Assembly (NCBI GenBank): GCA_036172665.1
Contig: CM069875.1
Location: 25,761,806-25,825,805 of the forward strand
Reading direction: 5' to 3'
DNA: 64,000 bases
Source of the DNA: Prosopocoilus inquinatus
Lineage: Eukaryota > Arthropoda > Insecta > Coleoptera > Lucanidae
The notes below the pieces were generated by a model. It saw only the letters and a program-made list of their open reading frames with translations, was not told the DNA's origin and did not search any database. The stretch's first letter is position 1, and each line of letters opens with the position of its first letter. Positions 41,940 to 54,290 of this stretch are shown piece by piece. A program made the position numbers and the translations under genes.

Positions 41940-44231
41940 ATGCCAAAAACAAAAAAAAAACAGGCCAATTCTACAAAAAAGCAGACAAAAAGAATATTTT
42001 TTTCATATTCTGATGAGAATATGCAAAAGGCTGTGCAAGCAGTGAAGGAAAACAGTCTTAGTAAAAAACAGGCTGCACGACAGTTCGGTGTTCCCCGAAG
42101 TACACTAATCAGAAAATTGTCAGGTGCTGTCCCTCTTCAAAGGAAAATGGGCCCTCAGTCGGAATTATCTGAAACAGAAGAAAACACATTAGTTACATGG
42201 ATTCTTGCTATGGCGAAGAAAGGATTTCCAGTGCATAAACAGAATCTTCTTTTGTCAGTCAAAAAATTTCTAGAAGACAATGGTAGAGAAATTCGGTACT
42301 TAAAAGAATCTAAAACCCCAGGACGATCCTGGTTTGAAGGTTTTCTAAAACGCCATCCGGAGATAAAAGAAAAAAATGCCGAATCAGTAAGCAAGGCTCG
42401 AGCTGCAGTTACGCAAGATCGCATTCATGGTTGGTTTGATGAAATATCAGATCATTTTAAAGAAAAACATCTAGAATCGATTCTTCTGGATCCCAGCCGC
42501 ATATTTAATGGTGATGAATCTGGATTTGTTTTGTGTCCAAAAAGTGGGAAAGTTTTAGGACCAGCCAAGACGACTGAAGATTTTTATGAAAGAGTAAGTT
42601 CCGAAAAAGAACAGATTACAGTCATGGCCACATTTTCAGCTAATGGAACTGTAGTACCTCCAATGCTAATTTTTCCGTATAAAAAGATGCCAAAAGCTAT
42701 TGTTGAATCTATTCCTGAAAATTGGGCACTTGGTAGGTCAGATTCTGGATGGATTAATTCAGAAGTGTTCTATGAATACCTCTCAAATCATTTTATACCG
42801 TTCGTGAAATCATCAAATATTGATCGGCCAGTTGTACTTTTTGTGGACGGGCATCGTTCTCACCTAACTCAACAAGCAAGCCTACTCTGTGATGAGAACG
42901 GTATCATTTTAATATCCTTACTTCCAAACACCACTCACATTATGCAACCGGCAGATGTAGCTGTATTCAAGCCTCTTAAGTCGGGATGGAAATCTGCTGT
43001 TAGGACCTGGAAATTTCAAAATTTTCCTAAAGAAGTGAACAGGTATACATTTGGGACAATTTTAAAAGCAGTATTTGATCAATTTGCTACAGCAACTACA
43101 ATCCAAAATGGATTTAGGAAAAGTGGTTTATTTCCTTTTGACAAAAATAATGTAGATTATACAAAGTGTATTCCAAATAGAATAATAACATCTGAAAATA
43201 TTCTAAATGAGTATAACACAAACAACACGGCAATAAAAACCATTGAAGGAAAAATTGAAAAAGAAGAACTGGATCAATTCCTGCAAACATATAGAACTGG
43301 TGCCGCATGGACTGGGAATATAGAGTCAGTCAACTTGTATAAAGTGTGGTGTGCTATAAGAAACGATAACAATCCTACTTCCTCCCAAGATATGAGCTCA
43401 GTTAGCCAAAAGTCAGATAATCTGTCTCTCGCAGAAGAAAATATGGATGTTTCAACTCCAAGAGCTGATGCTCAAGAACCTTACAATGCAAGAGAGGTTT
43501 CTCCAATTCAGGAACAACCTTCCACAAGTTCACAGTGGCAAACCCCCAAAGATGCCACGAAGAAATATTACGAGAGCAAGGAAGGAGAAGGTTATAAAAT
43601 ACCATCGCCATTTAAAAAATGTTTGGTATTTCCTAATTCTAATCCTACAGAAATAAAAACCCCAAAGCGCAAGAGAAAAATATTTCCAGCAGTTGTGTCG
43701 AGTGGAAAGTACAGAGAGTTTTATAAAAATGAAGAAACTAAGAAGTTACTCCCTAAAACAAAAAATAAAAAGAAACTTAGAGCGGTCATTGAAAGTTCTG
43801 ATTCAGATGTAAGTGTCAGATACAATGATGAGGATTTAGATGTGAGTGACCTCGAAGATTTAGATCTGACGGTGGGAAAATTTGTAATCATCAAATACGA
43901 GAACAACCATTATCCTGGTGAGTAAGAAAACCACTGATTCGATGTTTGATTGAAATGTCTGTTTTTTTTTTAAACCTGTAATAGAGACCTATCTACTTAT
44001 TATTATTCTAGAAAATATCTTACCTTTGCAGGAGTTATCTTGAAGAGTGACGTACAAGGGGCACAGATTCGGTCCATGGTTACCGCAGGGCTGATGGATT
44101 CATGGAAGTGGCCAGTCAAAGATGATATATTATATTATTTTAGAGAGGACATTGTTTGTAATATTGCAGAGCCTAAACAAAAGAATCAGAGGGGCCATTA
44201 CAGTGTTCCTGAAATTACAAAATTTGAATAG
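41940..44231 (+). CDS. Pogo/Tigger-family transposase, about 725 aa, two coding exons
   Basis: Cut-and-paste transposase. Coding exons are 41940-43917 and 44032-44231, joined by a gtgagt..ttgcag intron that keeps frame (725 aa). In order: an N-terminal basic segment, a psq-type helix-turn-helix (about residues 24-60, SKKQAARQFGVPRSTLIRKL), a CENP-B-like HTH domain (about 78-145, GRSWFEGFLKRHP), and a DDE_1 catalytic domain. The triad reads D192 in IFNGDESGF, D303 in VLFVDGHRSH and D339 in QPADVAVFKPLK, spaced DD35D. An acidic/Ser-rich tail with SSDSD follows. The last exon adds a conserved-looking module (SWKWPVKDDILYYF ... IAEPK), so stopping at the first exon would lose it. No in-frame stop or shift is seen. 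A domesticated host gene is unlikely because TIRs and target duplication are present. Confidence 0.93.
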
Positions 44232-44506
44232 ATTTTAAAAATTTAAAGGTGTCCATTACTCACCCAAAATGTGACCATTATTGATGATAGTATGTCCACC
44301 ACTGGCACGTTTGACATTTTACAAATTATAAAATATAATCCATAAATATATATGAAGTTAAGCGCTCAAACATATACTAAAAGGAAGCACATAAAATTCA
44401 CTACACTTGGTCATATTTCATATTTGTCTCTATAAAATGTCATAGTTTTTGAGAATTTTTTAAATTGAGATTTTCTCTTGGGTGTCCATTACTGGAGCAA
44501 TTACCC

Positions 44507-45478
44507 TAATTTAAGATTGAAAGGATAGTTGTCAATAAAAGTTACTATCCTATACTATTCTAATCTATCAGTTCGAAAATAACTTTAATTAAAAACAAAT
44601 TATGTTGTATTTCTAACATTTTATAAATTGAAAATGCAGTCACAATTCGACATTGTTTATTTTTAATAACTGGTCAGTTGTCAGTGCTATGGACTTCTAA
44701 GAGAAAAAAAAACATTTGAATCATAACCTACTTTAATTAGGAATTTAATTTGAACGCACGATATTATATTGACGAATAGGGAGGATATTGCGTGTTAGAA
44801 AAGAACGCAACAATAAACTGAATTATAATATCCAATTCTTTTCTAATTAGCTGACCTATGACCTGTGTGACATTAAAAGTCAGGTGTGTATTTGCATGAT
44901 TATTAAAAAAAAATTCCTTCGTGTGTGTAATATTGTTTCATTAATTACAAAATAACTTTTTTTTTCAAACAGATTGTCTCTGATTTACATTACTGTTGTC
45001 TGTACAACTGAATTGTAGGAAATTGTAAGTAAATGAAAGCTTTTTTACGTCAAGGTTTTATTTCTCAATTAAACAAGATGATAACAAATTTTGTTATTTT
45101 TTACGACACGCGCCGGCTTAGCTTAATAAAATAAATAAATAAAATAAATTAAATAAATGTCGCTTAGGTCCACCCGTTTATTCAGGAATAAGCAAAAAAA
45201 AAAAATTGGAATACTTGCAAGGCAATACTGAGTAAGGTGTTAAAGCAGACAGTAAGAATCAATTTTAAGAGATATTATGAACAGTAACTGAAAGAATTTT
45301 TCCTCCTCAAAAAGCTAATAATTAACTAAAAAAGAGATAAATTTTGTTATCTTGTTTTCCTTGGAATAGAAATATGTAATTTATTTCCAATGTTTGTTTT
45401 CTTTGCACGTACGTGTAACTCTCCCGACAAATTAACGAATCTAGAAAAAAAGCAACATCAATCCTAATTTGGTGATGT
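44507..45478. other. No gene recognised
   Basis: AT-rich intergenic DNA between the pogo-type element and the palindrome at 45490. No supported frame or long repeat was seen. Confidence 0.5.
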
Positions 45479-45489
45479 CAATTGATATA

Positions 45490-45948
45490 TAAGGAATCAA
45501 TTCTATAACTGGGCTGCAGTCAAAAAAGGTTGATAGTAAATACTCTTTTAAAGTTTATCCGAGCTTTCGGAAAATTTATTTCCTTTATCAAGGTTTTCCT
45601 TAGTGAGTACACAAAGTTAAACCACTAGTTATCACAATAATAAATTTTATTAAGAATTAATTTTGAATTTTACATTTTTTGACAGCTAAATTGCGAAATT
45701 TAGAAAAAAAAATTCTCAATTAATTTAGCTGTCAAAAAATGTAAAAGTCAAAATTAATTCTTAATGAAATTTATTATTGTGATAACTAGTGGTTTAACTT
45801 TGTGTACTCACTAAGGAAAACCTTGATAAAGGAAATAAATTTTCCGAAAGCTCGGAATAACTTTAAAAGAGTATTACTATCAACCTTTTTTGACTGCAGC
45901 CCAGTTATAGAATTGATTCCTTAATTGATCACTCGTGATCATACTTCC
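45490..45948. mobile_element. Palindromic retroelement insertion with hammerhead-like motifs and 11-bp duplication
   Basis: Flanked by CAATTGATATA (45479-45489 and 45949-45959). The two arms are nearly perfect reverse complements of about 215 bp meeting near 45706. The right arm has an extra 25-nt tail (ATTGATCACTCGTGATCATA..). Each arm carries TTGATAA, a GGAAA..TTTCC stem and CGAAAGC, resembling a degenerate hammerhead (consensus CTGANGA .. GAAA). Layout, duplication length and asymmetric tail copy those of the PLE insertion at 26 kb. There is no coding frame. Confidence 0.65.
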
Positions 45949-45959
45949 CAATTGATATA

Positions 45960-47219
45960 CAGAGTGTTCTTTTACTATGTGCAAATAAAAAAACCTCAGT
46001 ATAAGTACGTGATACCTTCTGCGCGTATTTTTGGGTGGCTACGGAATCATAGCCAAAAAAATTCGGAGGTTCCACTTGTTTGAAACTGCTGAGATGTGCG
46101 AGAGAGAAACATTTAGCAAGGTCATTGACGCCTTCCTCTAGAGTCAGTGGGTGTGCCCACACATATAGTGACGATAATAAAAAGAGTCCCTCATTTAAAC
46201 TCATTCTCCAGCGTTTCGTAATAAAAATCACTGATATCGTTTATTACAATGCCCGGGCCCTATGTGTGTTTCCGCGGACTTCCCCGTACAAGAGTAACAT
46301 ATCTGTTTTTTCATTATTTGTAAATGCCAAATTTTTCGTATCTGCAGAACGCTAAGGTAATACTGCCCCACCTTAAGCGCGTTACAGCGGCCGCCGTAAA
46401 AGCATCAATAGAAACCCGAAACTGCGACTTTGTCGAATGCATGCGAAAATACTTTAAGATATTAATCAATTTGTAAATTTTGGAATTTGCAAAGCAGGCG
46501 CGTTAAAAATGCTTTACTTAGCCGAATTTCATAATTGAATTAATAGAAATTGTAAATTTAATGTCAGTCATATTCATAGTGAGCACATATCAGTTTTAAC
46601 AGCGATATTATTCTCCCTATTATGATTACCGTGATGGCCGTTTTTAAACTGTACAAACAGTAGATAAATTACAACATTATTTTAAAGTTTCTTTATTAAA
46701 CTAAAGAAATCTTAATCTATTTAATTCGAAATGGAAAGACAATTTATTACTTGTGAAGGTAAATATCCGGAAATAAAACGATGAATGATGGTGATGTCAT
46801 TATTTAACTCATCCGCATTTCTTGCCCAGTAATTAAATCGTCGGTTTATAATTTGGAAATACCTAAAATTGTAATTACCTGGAGCGAAGTGGAACTTGTT
46901 TTAATTAATCCATGTGCTTTGTGAGCGCGTTTAATATGTTTCGACGGTTACGATCTATTAATAGGCCGCATACGAATGAAACAGATGTTCGTTTACGACA
47001 TCGTAAAACACTGATCTATATTAAAGTGACACAGGCAAGGCGACCATCCAGTCGTTAGCTACGCTAGCAGTTCTCAAACGGTTTGGTGAAAATCGTCCAA
47101 TGCATTTTTCCGAAAATTATTAACTTCATGTTAAGGATACATAAGTTTAATCGTTTCCGTTTATAGTAATGTATTACAGGTTTAAATATTTGCACACAGT
47201 AAAAGAACACCTGTATACA
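45960..47219. other. No gene recognised; GC-richer block at 46.2-46.4 kb
   Basis: A CAGAGTGTTCTTTT-type end follows the palindrome at 45960. The segment 46240-46410 has several CpG and GCGGCCGC-like sites, unlike its surroundings, but I see no coding frame that fits a family. Confidence 0.35.
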
Positions 47220-48016
47220 CAGTGTTGCCAACTTATCGGATTTCCCGCTAGTTCTAGCTTAGTTGAAATCATATTTGGAGTCAGAATTTTCCATTTAGCT
47301 GCTGGTGGATATTTTTAGCTTATTTTCTCGTTTTTGTTTTATGTAATTATGGCTTATAACATTTGCAAAAAAATTAAATTATGATAACAAAGTTACAATT
47401 GATAAGCAAATACATATCTTTTCATCGATGATATCCTAGAAATTTAGAAACTCTCCTAGAACGTTACAGACTATTCTAGAAAATCAGAAACTGTCCTGGA
47501 ATATTAAAAAAATCAATTGAAGTAACTCCAAGTACTTGCAAAAAAATAGTAGACAAAAACAATTTAGTTAGTTAGTAGTAGTAGTAGTAGTAGTAAGTAG
47601 TTGTTTCTCAAAGTGGTACTGATTAATGACGAGTGCACAAATTTTAATTTTGTCAGAGTTTTAGATTTGTAAAATTTAGTAGCTTTTCAAATGTTTACAG
47701 GTCATCTGTGAAGTCCTATTTATTTCTACCACATTAGAGAGGAAAAAAATATTAAAAAATTACAGGAAACTATTCTTGTCGACTTTTTTGTTTACTTTCG
47801 ACTGTATTTCCAATTTTCTGTGACTCCTATTGGCTGTATTTATATTCATATTCTGCCATTTCTCAAATTCTCATGTGCATCAAGATAAATGTATTTTTCT
47901 TGATGAGTTTTTATTGATATCATTTTTATACCCACACTTACAGCTTATTTTTTAAACATTTGACGGACTTTCAAGTTCTCTCTGGTGGACTGATTTTTTG
48001 ATAGTTGGCAACACTG
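47220..48016. repeat. hAT-like MITE with CAGTGTTGCCAACT ends
   Basis: The left end CAGTGTTGCCAACTTATC and right end (complement CAGTGTTGCCAACTATC) match over about 15 bp, 797 bp apart. The CAGTG start is typical of hAT elements. A (TAG)n run lies near 47574-47594 inside. No 8-bp duplication is left and there is no transposase. Confidence 0.6.
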
Positions 48017-48488
48017 CTTCTATAAGCCCCAATTTAATAAACTAAAATGAAAATATAACATGATAATTTGTGGAAAAGCTTTCTTTTTTGGTTCAGAGCG
48101 CATTTTGGAATAAAATTTAAATAACATAAATCCTAGCAGTAAGAAAAAAATTTGGATAAAATACATTTTGGAAGCAAACATTTACTTGGGGCGACCAAAT
48201 CTTTCAATATAAACTACTCAAAACAATTAAGGGGTCAAGTTTTTAAATGAATATATATATCGGAAATTGGACTTTATCTTTATAAAAATTAGTAACTTCA
48301 AAACTCACAGTTTTTATGAACATTACTTTAAAGTTACCAATTCACACATCAACATTTTGTAACAAAAATTGAAAATTAACTAAAAACAAGCCAAAAAGCA
48401 ACAGAAAAAAATGTCATGAAAAAGTTTTATTCTCAATGCTATCACATTATTTTTTGAATTTTTTATTTTTAATAAAAACTTGGGCGTT

Positions 48489-49450
48489 TTCTGGCTTCAT
48501 TTAAAGCAGCACAGCGTCTTGACATATTTCGTTTTAATTTTCGGATGGTGTCTTGTGGAATTTACTCCTATTCTTCCAAAAGAGCATTTTCTAGCTCCCG
48601 AAGTGTAAAAGGTGGGTTTTATCGATTTCAGACTCATCTACCCAGCTCGTTCCAAATATGTTCAAAGGCATTAACGTCAAGATTGCGTGCTGGCCATGGC
48701 AAAGTGGCGATATTTTGCTCTTGCAGATACTCAGTAATGATTCTAGCAATGTGTCTTGCATTAAAATAAAATTCTCAACTGCAGCATGTGAACGGAACGA
48801 GGTTGTACCAGGACCTGGAGGACTTCATCAACGTAACACCTCTACTTAAAGTTCCATTTCTTACGACAACAATATCAGTTTGTTGTCGACCGAACTACCG
48901 TCCAAGATCATTACAGAAACACCACCAAACATGACTCTTTCTTGAGTTCTATTGAAAAGAAACCGTTCCCCTGGTCGTCTCTATACTCGAACTTGTCCAT
49001 ATTTGAAGATAATGCAAACCTAGACTTGGCAGTAAATAAAACGTTTCTCCAATGGCGTATCTGCTAATTATGGTGTTCTTGATTGAATTGCTTTCGCGCT
49101 TTTGGACGTCTGGCCCTCAGATTACCTTCTCGAGGTCGACTTCTCACTGTTTGATCGGAAATTTGTCTAGTTGTAGCCCAAAAAAGATCGTTTTGTGAAG
49201 TACGCAATGTGCTGATACGCTACCGTCGAGTATGCAGACTAAAAATCTATCGTCTAAGAGTGTGATTGCACTCTGACGGATTTGCCAAAGACAACGAGTA
49301 ACATTTCCGATATTCTGGTGTCGCTCTCAAAGCTTCCATATTACAGACCGTCGCGTTGTACATTGACTTGTTTGGCAACATATCGCTCTATCTTGCTTTC
49401 TTGCTGAAGTGTAACAGCCCCACTGACTTTTGTTGGTGTCAATTGGCTTC
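48489..49450 (-). pseudogene. Tc1-like transposase pseudogene
   Basis: Minus-strand sequence in shifting frames reads like the end of a Tc1 transposase. It includes RIITEYLQEQNIATLPWPAR, then a diverged DxN-E box (LDVNAFEHIWNELG), LRELENALLEE and, at the C-terminus, IPQDTIRKLKRNMSRRCAAL. Several stops and frameshifts interrupt it, and upstream parts (to about 49450) are only faintly recognisable. It is not functional. Confidence 0.7.
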
Positions 49451-49583
49451 ATACACCTCGTTGATCTACCACATTACGTTGTATGGAAGTGTTATATCAG
49501 ATTAAAGAAAAGAAATTGAATTTTAACGAAGACCACAATTATTTTTACCAATATTACTTCAACTAGCTCTCTTATAATAAAGA

Positions 49584-49817
49584 ATTTAAAAAAAAATTAT
49601 TGCAAATCGTTTTTGATTGCAGTGAAAACCTCGAGCAGCCGCTGTACAGCTATTTCAGCCCTATTTGGGGCTTCTTCAGCAGAGACGAAGCTCGAAAGCA
49701 AACCAAAAACGACTTGACCAATTTATTCGCAAATGCGATGTAATAGTGGTGAATAGATAAAACAGCTGCAATGTCAAGTCAAAAAGCGATTGTAGAATGT
49801 CGCTGTTTTTATTATTC
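49584..49817 (-). mobile_element. Hammerhead-ribozyme retroelement, single copy, nested in a Tc1-like element
   Basis: The 234-bp insertion is flanked by the 10-bp repeat ATAATAAAGA (49574-49583 and 49818-49827). It is a single minus-strand unit of the family at 21.4 and 62.0 kb with one hammerhead. It shares the GCAATCAAAAACGATTTGCA tail block and the AAAAAGCGAT..ATGTCGCT block. It is more diverged than the other copies. Confidence 0.78.
49638..49686 (-). ncRNA. Hammerhead ribozyme, diverged copy
   Basis: The core CTGAAGA, stem II AGCCC/GGGCT (loop CAAATA) and GAAA are kept. Stem I has one mismatch (GTCTCTG with CAGCGGC), and the pair next to the GTA cleavage site is a U-G wobble instead of C-G. 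Activity is probably reduced. Confidence 0.72.
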
Positions 49818-49967
49818 ATAATAAAGAGGTTCTATGACAGCTGAAATTTTCTGAGTAACAAAAATGGTTCAAGCAATAATTGACTAGCAATTTAAAATTT
49901 TTAATCATTTCGTTTTAGCTTAGCCAGCGCAAGAAAGTTTGACCCCTTAATTATTTGAAGTAGTTTA

Positions 49968-51446
49968 GTTTAAAAGGACCACACTTGTCCCAATGCTCCA
50001 AGGAAGTACGAAATTTATTTGAGAAATCGCATGTGTAAATTTTTGGTTGGAATTAACGTTAATACAAATGTGGTCGTCTTTGAAGAGAAATAGCCACTTT
50101 CAAATTAATTCTCCTTGGTCTTGAAGAATCGGCTTCAGTTGAAAAACGAAAAATTTAAACGTTGCACTGGAACAATTTTTTTTTATTTCGAATGTTGTGA
50201 AGTCACGGGATGGATTTTTAAGGGGTTTCTCAGTTGACAGCTTTTGCCAACAATTTGACAAGGTTGAGAAAAACAGCGCCACTGTCATTACATCCCGACA
50301 TATTAAAATATATCTCAAAAACAACCTACATTCCAAATTAAAGATGTTTCAATATTTGTTGGTTGCACAAAAACAGCCTCTGTTTTCGCCAAAAATAACC
50401 CCTGTCAGCGTTAAGCGGAAGTTTAAATATTTAAATTTTTTTTGCAAAAACAACCCTTGTCAAGCAAACTTTTTGTTTTTCACAAAATTGCTAAACTTAA
50501 TTTTATTGATACAAGTGTATGAACACATTTTTTCTCATTTTTAAAATCCATCAAACATACAAAATCCAAAAAGGCTTATTACAATCAGTTTTCTTTTCGA
50601 TTTCCCAAAAAAAGAAAGTTTTTTGACATGGGCTGTTTTTGTGTAAAAAAAATGTTACAAATAGGTTTTCTTTTTCTGATTTATGATGCCCTCGTGTAAT
50701 TTAAAACCAGTACAACCTTGCAATAAGAAATCGACGAAAGACGACACAAATAAAATTAATGAGTAACTGGGCGCCTGCCTTCCACCTACAATGCCATTAT
50801 TTTTTTTCCGGCCGACCACTTTCGAAACCGCTGCGGGATTCCAAGTTCGAAGTAACGCGAAAACCCGATACACAACTTGATCTTTGTGGGCAGTGAAAGT
50901 AGAAAGTTGGCACAGCATTTTTATCGATAGGTGTCCAACGATATCATAAGATGACCTATATGGGCTTGAATTTACTCGTTTCTATGCACCGCTTTCTTTG
51001 ATAAGGTCCACGCAGCATTTACTTTTGTGTGAAAGTTGTCTTTATTTCTGATGACTTTTTATTGAAGAGTTACGCAATTTATCGACAAAAAAGTATTAAA
51101 ATTAGTACAATGAAGTGTACATACTTAATTCAGTTCCAACGTTCACAAACGCAAAGATTGGAAACTTTCAAAATTATATTTAACAATAAACTCCTGTTCA
51201 AAATTAACGTATCACCACTACAAAAATCGTCGATAGGTTTGTAATTTTGCAAACATTATTCAGTAACAATTTATCTTAATATAAAAGCTGACAATTAGAT
51301 AACATTACATAATTACAATGATTCGTGTACACTAATACACAATCTTTAATATTCATGAATTAAACTTTCAGAGATAAATATTTAAAAAACGAAACAAATT
51401 TGTTGAACAACATAAACAAAGAAAAACAGAATAACATAAAAAATTA
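49968..51446. other. No gene supported; CpG-richer block near 50.8-50.9 kb
   Basis: The sequence is mostly AT-rich. The block 50790-50900 (CCGGCCGACCACTTTCG and following) is enriched in CpG and could be a promoter or first exon on either strand. The minus frame over it (50918-50655) has no recognised domain. The TBL2 N-terminus was looked for here without success. Confidence 0.35.
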
Positions 51447-52109
51447 ATAACGTGTAGCACCACCTCTAGCTCTGACGACTGTCCGAATTCGTCTTGGTAA
51501 GCTGCTTATCAAATTCTGGATTGTTTCTTGTGCAATGTTTTCTACAAGAGTGAGATGCCTTAGTTGATGAAAACTTCTGGAAGCAAATACATGATACCTC
51601 ACTGTTTTTGGTGGTTTCAGTCTGGACTGTGAGGTGGTCAATCCAGCACTTAAATATTAATCTCATTTAAGTCATTCAACACATCCCTTGCAATATGCAG
51701 TCGAGCCTTACCCCATGAAACTGAAGTTATTGCCTATAGTCTGTGAAGTCTGTCGAAACAGATTCCTCATCAGAACATTCCTGACTCTCCACCAAAATGG
51801 TTCCCTTGCACAGATATTGCAAGCAACAAATCTTTCTCCAGTTCTGCGCCATATCCGTTCCCGACCATCTGGTGATTTTAAGCTCACTTTTGTTTCGTTG
51901 ATAGGCAAGACTCGCTTCTCATCATCTACGGACCAATGTTCCTGCTCTCATGCAAATCTTAATCTGGTCATTCTTTGTCCTGTGGTGAGCACCGGTGCAA
52001 TTGCTGGCCTTCTAGTGGCTAGCTCCAGTTCTCTTAGCATTCTCCTAACAGTTACTCCTGAAATACCAACATTTATGACTGTTACAAGTTCATTACTAAG
52101 CTCATAACT

Positions 52110-54290
52110 AAAGTCCGGATTTATATGTGCTAAAAAAGTGGAAAATAAGTTTTTTTTATGCGATTAAAATGGATCAAAATATGGATATTATATGCGATAA
52201 AAATTTTATTTTACTTATACATACTTTAGAATAATAAAAACATAAATTGTTTCATATAAGTAATTTTAACACTTAACACTTAAGTAGTAGGATTACAAAA
52301 TATAATCAACAGTTGATTTAAATTATTTGGGGTAAAATTTTGTCGTTTGTCTGTCAAAATATTTTTATAAGAGGAAAACGAACGCTCGACATCGCATGAA
52401 GTAATGGGCGCAAATTTCATGGATGCTACATCTTTGGGGTCCATGTCCAAATCCTCTTCACTTTGACCTTTTAAAACTAAACAGATTTTCCTCATTTTAT
52501 TGTAGTCAGGATTACGTAATAGAACCTTGTCTAATTTTGCCATTAACTTCTCTCCTATCTCCCCTGGAATTGATTTTACACTTTCAATTGCATCATCGAC
52601 CACTTCAAAAGAATCTAATAGAGCCGTCTGGGATGATTCCAACTTTTTAATGGTGGATATTAAAACCGAAAAATGAGTTTTAATGAATGCTAATTGATTC
52701 CCGATGTTTGTGTTCGACATGCATTCCTTACAAATTCTTAAAGCCGCTGAATTGGAATCATCCAATTCTAAGAAAATTTTCTTTAATTGTTTAAAGTTAT
52801 CTGCGTAAAAATTTGCTGCTTCAAGCCACGTACCCCATCTCGTAATTATTGGTTCTGGTGGTAATGGCAGGTCAGCAGCTAATTCTTTATAGTGTTGTAT
52901 ACGCAGTGGGGCTTTAAGAAACGCCTTTTTTCCGTTATTGATCAACTTATTTACTGTTGGGTATTCTAGTCGCACCAATTCAGCGAGCCTATTCATTGCG
53001 TGAGCCATACAAGTGAAGTGCATCAGATTTGGGTAAAACACCTGTAAAGCCTGTCCTGCTTTTATCATGTAGGCTGCTGCATCAGACACCATTAGTAATA
53101 TATTTTCCGATTTAACTTGATTAGGTGCATATAAAAGTGTCAAGCTGTCGTTAATAAAACGTGCGATCGTTGAATGATTTGTTTTTTCCAAAACTGCACT
53201 ATTTACCAAATAAGATATTGGTGCAACTGTGTTGCTTAATACTCCTGCTAACATATTTGCTACATAACGACCGCAGGCATCTGTCGTTTCATCAACTACT
53301 ATATAAATATTGTTGTCGCTAAGCTTCTCTCTTATTTTCTTCATCCGTTGCTGGTAGCATATACTTAGATAGTTTTTCCGCAAAGTCGATTCATTTGGAA
53401 TATGACGATTGCAATATTTTTCCAAAAAAGTTCGAAAACTTGCTTGTTCAAGTTTATGCCAAGGAATGTTTGACTCTGCCATAGCACTGCACAAGTCTAA
53501 AAAGAATTCATTTCCTGTGTCACTGCCCTGTGAGTTACTGGCTGTTGAAGAAATAAAAGACTGCTTAAAGTTAGACACACATCTTTTCTCCGACTCCTTA
53601 TGGAGGTTTGTAGCCAAATGTTGATCAGTCTGGTACTTTTGGTCTGACGACACCTTAAAATATTGTCAAAATGAAAATGTGATTTTTAAGAGAATTTGTA
53701 AGGTATCTACCTGTTTTGAGCATGCGTTGCAAAAAATAACTTTTCCATCTGTAGTTAGATGTTTAGATGCTTTAATCCATTTTTTCAATAGCTCGGATCG
53801 AGAGGATGCTACTTTCGGCATTTTGAAAAGATAAGCACTGAATTTATTTCGTCTTTAAATTAAATAAGAAAATAACAACTAATTCGCGTTGATAAATACA
53901 CTAGTCACTAGTCACACACATTCACGGAGTTCTTATCTCAAACTGAAATGCAAAACATAAGTGCAAAATGCAAGTGCAAGTCGCTACAGATTCCCAGAAA
54001 ATCACATTCCGGGAAATCGTAAAATAAAGTGGCCAGACGTTGAGAAGAATAAATTACTTCTTGGAAAAGATGCAGACTTGAATATTGACCGTATATGGAA
54101 TTATAATGTTATTTATATCAATATATGAATAAATAAATAAATATGCGCTAAAAGTCTAAAATATTAAGTTATATGCGAAATAAAACTACCATTTTTGGGC
54201 TTCTCTAATCGACAAACATATAAATACAAAACGCCAAGTTTAGGTATGTTAGCGTAAAAAACTTGTAAAAACTTATAAATCCGGTCTCTA
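52110..54290 (-). mobile_element. hAT transposon with 8-9 bp duplication, nested in the Tc1-like element
   Basis: The 2.18 kb element is flanked by CTCATAACT (52101-52109 and 54291-54299; the hAT-size 8-mer is TCATAACT). Ends read AAAGTCCGGATTTATA on the left and TAGAGACCGGATTTATA as the complement on the right. It encodes one two-exon transposase. Nesting in the Tc1-like pseudogene means it arrived later. Confidence 0.85.
52280..53821 (-). CDS. hAT-superfamily transposase with BED-like zinc finger, about 494 aa
   Basis: Exon 1 (53821-53711) starts MPKVASSRSELLKKWIKASK and ends at a gtagat donor. Exon 2 (53653-52280) follows a tattttaag acceptor, in frame, giving 494 aa. The zinc finger spans the intron: CNACSKQ in exon 1 and HLATNLH in exon 2 (C-x2-C and H-x4-H, as in CGGBP1/BED-type fingers). 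The catalytic RNase H-like fold shows VVDETTD (Asp about 158), MVSDAAAYM (Asp about 228) and the hAT-typical CMAHAMNRL (Cys about 252), then TRWGTWLEA. The dimerisation motif near the C-terminus is SCDVERSFSSYKNILTDKR. No frame break is seen, so this copy may be intact. A domesticated gene is less likely given the TIRs and target duplication. Confidence 0.88.

Larger units (their letters stand above)
41400..44506 (+). mobile_element. Apparently intact pogo/Tigger-type DNA transposon
   Basis: The element is 3107 bp with a TA duplication on both sides (41398-41399 and 44507-44508). TIRs read GGGTAGTTGCTCCAGTAATG on the left and GGGTAATTGCTCCAGTAATG as the complement on the right, about 25 bp with one mismatch. 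It encodes one transposase with a complete catalytic triad. TIRs and frame are intact, so this copy may be recently active. Confidence 0.92.
48212..49965 (-). mobile_element. Tc1-like transposon, decayed, with TIRs and TA duplication
   Basis: TIRs AACTACTCAAAACAATTAAG (left) and AACTACTTCAAATAATTAAG (complement of right) continue with GGGGTCAA. TA flanks both ends (48210-48211 and 49966-49967). Inside is a broken Tc1-type transposase on the minus strand, and a retrozyme insertion at 49584-49817 lies between its N-terminus and the right TIR. Confidence 0.75.

Noticed and set aside
41940..43925. A domesticated pogo-derived host gene (jerky or CENP-B type)
   Set aside because: Intact TIRs and TA duplication show a normal transposon copy.
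50655..50918. N-terminal exon of the TBL2-like gene
   Set aside because: The frame is CpG-rich with a hydrophobic part, but nothing matches the WD40 lead-in expected before DRT and no fitting donor was found.
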